A stretch of 64,000 nt of DNA from Marasmius tenuissimus (lineage: Eukaryota; Basidiomycota; Agaricomycetes; Agaricales; Marasmiaceae): positions 2,046,001-2,110,000 of the forward strand of contig JAQOTA010000054.1 in the NCBI GenBank assembly GCA_029532415.1, read 5' to 3'. The position numbers and the translations under genes were made by a program. Under the pieces are notes generated by a model. It saw only the letters and a program-made list of their open reading frames with translations. It did no database searches and was not told where the DNA came from. Below, piece by piece: positions 59,190 to 64,000 of the stretch (positions are counted from its first letter, which is position 1; every line of letters begins with the position of its first letter).

Positions 59190-62100
59190 ATGGTTGCTTC
59201 TCAAGACCTCCGAATCGACACAACGTGGGCCTCTCTGCCTCAGCCAGGTCCTAGTGTTGACCACCACCCTCACGGGAACGAAACAGACTCACCGCCATTG
59301 CCCAACCCTCACGTTTCATTGGAATACCTCAACCCACGCCCACGGACGATATCCAACTCTTCAGCGACCTCGGTTGCATCCTCGCTCAACATTATATCAC
59401 CAGCGAGCGCTTCTACGAACGCATCGACGGTCTCGCTAGTTATTCCGGGTCCGGGTCCCTCTTCGGCCTCATCGTCCAACCGTTCGGCATCCCCGAACGA
59501 CCTTGTCAGTCCTCTCTCAGCCTCTATCGAAGAACGGGATAGCTACGACTCGATGGTTGAGCGGGAATATGTTCTGGCGATGCACGATTACATACCGCCT
59601 GAGGGATCGACTTGTCTATCTTTCCGAGCCGGTCAGGTTATCCATGTGTTAAATCGAGACCCTAGTGGGTGGTGGGACGGAGAGTTGGAGGGCAAGAGAG
59701 GATGGTTTCCGAGTAATTTCGTTCATGTTGAGGAAGAAGAGGACGAAGTTGAGCACAGGGACGTTGTAGAGGAGGAAGATGAAGCAGAAGAAACATTCAA
59801 TGCGAGGATGCCCTTGGTGAGTAGTAATAGCCAATTCTGGTTATCATACCGACTTAACAGCAATTTTACCAGAGCATGCGAAGAGGAAATCAGATACCCA
59901 CTCACGTCTATACCCGTTCTAATGAATCGGCTACTGGGCTTAACGGTAGCACGCCCCGACGCCCGACCACAGCGAGCACAATTATACATTCGAATTCACC
60001 TTCAATACACACACCGCCGGTCCCACCTATCATAGTGCCCCTCTATCGCACTGTCTCGTTACTCTCGTCAGCTGCCCGAGAAAACCGCTCGTCCCATTTC
60101 TCCCCCTCAACCGCGACGATCATAACTTGCGTCCGAACGATTTTGACCGCAACCGATACGTTGAGTAAAGATGCAGAGGTGTTGCGAGCAAATCCCGAGT
60201 TGGCGGGAGAGAGGAAAAGCGTGCTCGCAGCTTTGGCCTCCTTAGTTGCGCAGACGAGGAGGGCGGCTGAATTAGCTGGAAGCGGGGAGGGGGAGGGGGA
60301 GGGAAGAGGCGATGCTGGCAACCTTATGGACGATGGAACATTGGAGATTGAGGTCGACTCGATGTTGAGGATGGCGCAGCAGCTTTTTGCGCTTGTGAGG
60401 AGGTTTTTGGCTGTTGCTGTACAGTGTGGGATTGAGCTGAGGCCAGCTTCGTCCGATGGGGAAAGGGAGGATTTGGACGTGGACGTACAGGAAAATGGAT
60501 ACCACGATGACTACCACCAGAAGGGAGACGAGACAATCACGCAGGACGATGAGGACAATTTCGATCGGCCGGTGGTGGTTGGGATCGTGGATAGCGGGAA
60601 GACGCCGACGAAATCGCTGACTTCATTACGGAGACGGCCTGGGACACCTGGAGGGCGAACGAAGAGTATGGGTGATTTACGGAGTAGGAGGAGACAGCAG
60701 CAACAGTCGAAGGAGCAGGCGCCTCCTCTGCCTTCGGGAACGACACGGCATAAACCAGAGATATCTATCAGCAGTACGGCCTCTTCATCCTCATCTTCGT
60801 ATGGTGGACCCATCGTCAAACCGCCCAAACCTCTGTTCCCTTGTGGACCTTGTACGGTTACTCAGGTTATGGAGGCTCTCCGGTATACGCATGATCACTA
60901 CCTCTCGACGATTGCTGCCTTTATAGGGCACGCCCACACCCATTCCCGTGCATCACATGCGTCCAGTACGGGACACCTGTACGAATTGGTCAACGAAATT
61001 GTGGAGATGTCGTGTAAACTACTCGCTATCGTCGAAGCCGTTCTTCAACATCCGGATATCCCTTATCCCAAGTTGCAACCACTGAGAGGAGCGAAGGAGA
61101 CGCTGTATAATGTTACTTCTGATTTGGCGGAGTCGGTGAGGAGGTTGGGGACCCCTCTGGATGATCCGCTCTCTGATAGTGGGGATGGAGATATGTCATC
61201 GGAGGAGGAAGAGAAGCAGGGATTGTTGAGGTGTGCGACGTTGGCGTTGAGGTCTGGAGCTGATTTGGCTGCCGCTGTGAAGCTTTGTCTGACGAGGACT
61301 GTCTCCGAGAGGAGAGCGATTGCGGGATTCGACCAGGTCTTTGTGTTGAATGTACCATCGCTTGGGCAGCCTGGGTCGCCTTCAAATGTAGAGATCAGGG
61401 AGAGGTATCGTGCAGAACGGGACGAAGGGGAGGAGGAGGATATGACGATTCAACCTCAGGGTATTGGCACGATACCGCCCGGTGAAGCTGCGTCGTCGAG
61501 CTCGGAGGCAGGAAGTATAGCTAGCAGTGGAGGGTTTTCAAAGAGGTCGATATCTTTGGACACAGATGACACCTCTCATGAAGGCCCACACAACGATCGT
61601 ATGCGACCACCGCCGTTGACATTCTCGACGGGACCTGCTCGAGAACCGCCGTTAGCCTCACCTACTTCGTTCATGCGCTCGGATGAAGATGGTGCGACGA
61701 CATGGGAGGGCAGTACGAGGAGTTATCCGTCACATTCTCCGGCCTTGGAAGACAAGATATTCAATGGCGAGTTACCGGACCCACCATCTCACGAAATCGT
61801 TCCGGATCCAGACTTCTTAGCGGACCCTGCTGGGTACATGTTCAGACCTGATTATGCGCACGATGACATCGCGTACAACACCGAAGGTGTTCTTGTCGGC
61901 GCTACCCTCGAAGTGCTGGTTGAAAAATTGACTCCTCACGAGTCGATTGTGGATCCAGCCTTTAGTGCGGTGTTCTTCATGACCTTCCGGTTGTTCTGCT
62001 CCCCCGTCGAATTGGTGGAGGCATTAATCGCGAGGTATAACGTCAAAGAGCCTGAGGGGCTACCGAGGGAGCATTCTTTGATTTGGCAACAGAGCAAGGG

Positions 62101-63535
62101 TGTTCCTGTTCGGTTGCGGGTGGCCAACTTTATCAAGTCATGGCTGGAGGTGTATTGGAGACCTGAGACGGACTATAGCGCGTTATCACCGTTGTGCAAG
62201 TTCACGCAGGAGTATATGGCCAAGTTATTCCCTGGACCGGGGGAGAGAATACTTGGGATGATTAGGATGTATGCTGAGCGAGGAGCGGAGCGGGATACGA
62301 CGCTGGTTAGTCCAAAGGGCGATAGGACGAGGGACCCAGGGATGTCGCTCAACCCACCGCCGTCGGCTGTGTCGATGTCATTGAATATGAACGGTTCGAC
62401 GGAGGTTCCGAGGCCTACGATGACGAAGCCGTTGCTTGCGTTGTTGAGGGCTAAGAACTTCGAGGCGATTGCAATTACAGACTTCGATGCGTTGGAGTTG
62501 GCGAGGCAGTTGACGATAATGGAGTGTCGGCTGTATTGTGCGATTACGCCTGAGGAGGTTATGGAGAGTGGGCAGGAGGGCGCGAGGACGCCGGTTAATG
62601 TGAGGGCTGTTTCGTCGCTGAGTACGACGATTACGGGCTGGGCCGCAGAGAGTATCCTGAACGAGAAGGACATGAAGAAGAGGACGGGCTTGGTCAAGTT
62701 TTTTGTGAAAGTTGCCGATGTGGGTGGTTTCTCTCGTTTGAACTGTTGGGAGGAATGGCTACTTACTGGATTCTTTCTTCCACTATAACAGAAATGCACG
62801 ACGCTGCACAACTTTAGCACGTCCCGGTCTATTCTCGCTGCACTTGACTCTTCAACGATTGCCCGGCTTCATCAGACTTGGAATGTAAGCAGCTGGTTTC
62901 GACTCGTAGAACTGTCAATGGTTGACTTTTTTTTACTTCAGGGCCTTCCGCAAAAAAGCAAAGTTCAACTCGAAGTAATGCGTCGATTAGCGGATCACAG
63001 TCGCAATTATCGAGAGTACCGTGCAAGGCTTCGGAATACGGCCCCCCCTGCAGTTCCTTTCCTCGGTCTGTACCTCACGGACATCACATTCTGTAGAGAG
63101 GGAAACCCGTCACATCGAGCGAGTCCGTACAATCAGGACAAGAAGCTGTTGAACTTCAACAAGTATCATAAACTCGCCAGGATTGTACAAGGTATGTTCC
63201 ATCAACGTTGACCTGTAATTCGTTTTTGCTTACTGGAGTTGGTGTAGACATGCAGAGATTCCAAGTACCGTACAATCTGAAGGTTATTGATGAAGTTCAG
63301 GAATACCTGCAGTTCGTGTTCAAAGAGTCGAAAAAGAAGGGAGATTTGCAGGATCTCTACCGCAGGAGGTTTGTCTGATGCTTCTTTTGATCTCGGCGAG
63401 TCTGATAGACCATCTGATTACAGTTTAATGGTCGAACCGAAACAGCCTGCGGATGCACCCCCTCCATCACAGCTGTTCGCGTGGACGAGATCACAGTCAT
63501 CAAGTTCGCTGGCTCCTCCGAGCTCAGCGTCATGA
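59190..63535 (+). CDS. CDC25: SH3-domain Ras guanine-nucleotide exchange factor (Cdc25-like)
   Basis: Exons 59190-59816, 59873-62719, 62792-62884, 62942-63191, 63248-63368, 63424-63535 (1349 aa). An SH3 domain (about 126-181: YVLAMHDYIPPEGSTCLSFR ... SGWWDGELEGKRGWFPSNFV) follows a serine/proline-rich N-terminus. A long middle section includes a helical bundle-like part and a cluster LFPCGPCTVTQVMEALRYTH. The RasGEF N-terminal module (about 882-1000: VLVGATLEVLVEKLTPHESI, FFMTFRLFCSPVELVEALIA) precedes the catalytic Cdc25 domain (about 1076-1320: AIAITDFDALELARQLTIME, TGLVKFFVKVAD, STSRSILAALDSSTIARLHQ, VPFLGLYLTDITF, YLQFVFKESKK). It loads GTP on Ras at the membrane and so controls cAMP and mating/morphogenesis signalling. 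Splicing 63369-63423 adds the tail SLMVEPKQPADAPPPSQLFA; without it translation stops at once. Very few introns in the 5' two thirds. Confidence 0.95.
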
Positions 63536-64000
63536 TTTTTACGAATTACGCGTCCTACCTTCGTCTCACCGATGTCAATCCTGCGCCTCCTTCTGGGCTC
63601 TGCTGCCCCATCCTCCCCATCCCTGATCCGTTCATCTTTCTACCTATACGGACTCATACCCCGACCTAATGTCTATTGTTGTCTCTCACATTTCGGACTA
63701 TCTTCCCGTCCTTCTGTTCGCACATTGCTTTGTTTATGGAACCATCAGTCACTTCATTTCGATTTGTTTCGGCATTTTGGCATTTGGCATCTGTCTCTAT
63801 ATCATACTCACTACGTATCTCTGATCTCACATATATGTTCTTTACCTCCCCGTTGTGTTTATAATGTTTGGTGTGTTTAGTGTATACATTCGACATTCTA
63901 CTTACGGTCTATGTACCTCCACATTTACCTCTAGGCTCTTTTGCCCTCCCTTTTTAGCTCGTTGTAATTGTTGTGATTAGCTTTGTAATGTTCTGCATAT
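63536..64000 (+). other. 3' flank of the RasGEF gene
   Basis: Pyrimidine-rich, then AT-richer sequence. Several short frames run through it without family resemblance. It probably holds the RasGEF 3' untranslated region; the window ends before another gene is visible. Confidence 0.5.

Noticed and set aside
59876..62788. Treating the 970-codon frame as a complete RasGEF
   Set aside because: It lacks the SH3 exon and the end of the catalytic domain; joining the flanking exons gives the full 1349-aa protein.
1..64000. tRNA genes
   Set aside because: A scan by eye for B-box-like GGTTCGANTCC with a matching A box gave no convincing clover leaf; a covariance-model search would settle it.

Overview
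The window is nuclear DNA from a filamentous basidiomycete, most likely an Agaricomycete. Genes are cut by many short introns (mostly 45-65 nt, GT-AG, RYNRAY-type branch sites), and the recognisable families are fungal: a Zn2Cys6 activator, an Ecl1-type life-span factor, a Cdc25-type RasGEF with an SH3 domain, and a GH99-like hydrolase family. No bacterial, viral or plasmid genes, no CRISPR array, and no intact transposon protein were seen. Exon joins were worked out by eye; every model given with exon limits sums to a whole number of codons.

Left block (about 2.1-22.3 kb): a Zn2Cys6/fungal-trans regulator (+); a RING + cysteine-rich E3 ligase like CHFR/Dma (+) without an FHA domain; a doubtful minus-strand gene; a shattered GH99-like hydrolase pseudogene (-); a large kelch/BTB protein (-); pyridoxamine-phosphate oxidase PDX3 (+) convergent with a class I fructose-bisphosphate aldolase (-); a small mitochondrial-type membrane protein (+) divergent from the aldolase; an unknown 202-aa ORF (-); and an FKBP12 prolyl isomerase (-) whose start codon stands alone in its first coding exon.

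Middle block (about 22.4-45.6 kb): two long stretches (22.4-34.7 and 36.9-45.6 kb) with no gene I can support. They flank a single gene with a TATA box that encodes an Ecl1-family zinc-binding life-span regulator and is followed by a G-poor tract.

Right block (about 45.7-63.5 kb): an F-box protein (+), an OGFr-domain protein (+) with a GC-AG intron, an unknown helical protein (-) whose stop codon interlocks with the OGFr stop in one CTAG, VPS45 (+), ERV46 (+), a coiled-coil basic-tail protein (-), a small helical protein (-), and a 1349-aa SH3-RasGEF (+).

Functional links: VPS45 (endosome/trans-Golgi fusion) and ERV46 (ER-Golgi cargo cycling) lie head to tail. The kelch/BTB protein resembles the layout of fission-yeast Ral2, a Ras-pathway factor, and the window ends with a RasGEF; that link is an inference. 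PDX3 (PLP supply) and aldolase are a convergent metabolic pair with no shown common regulation.
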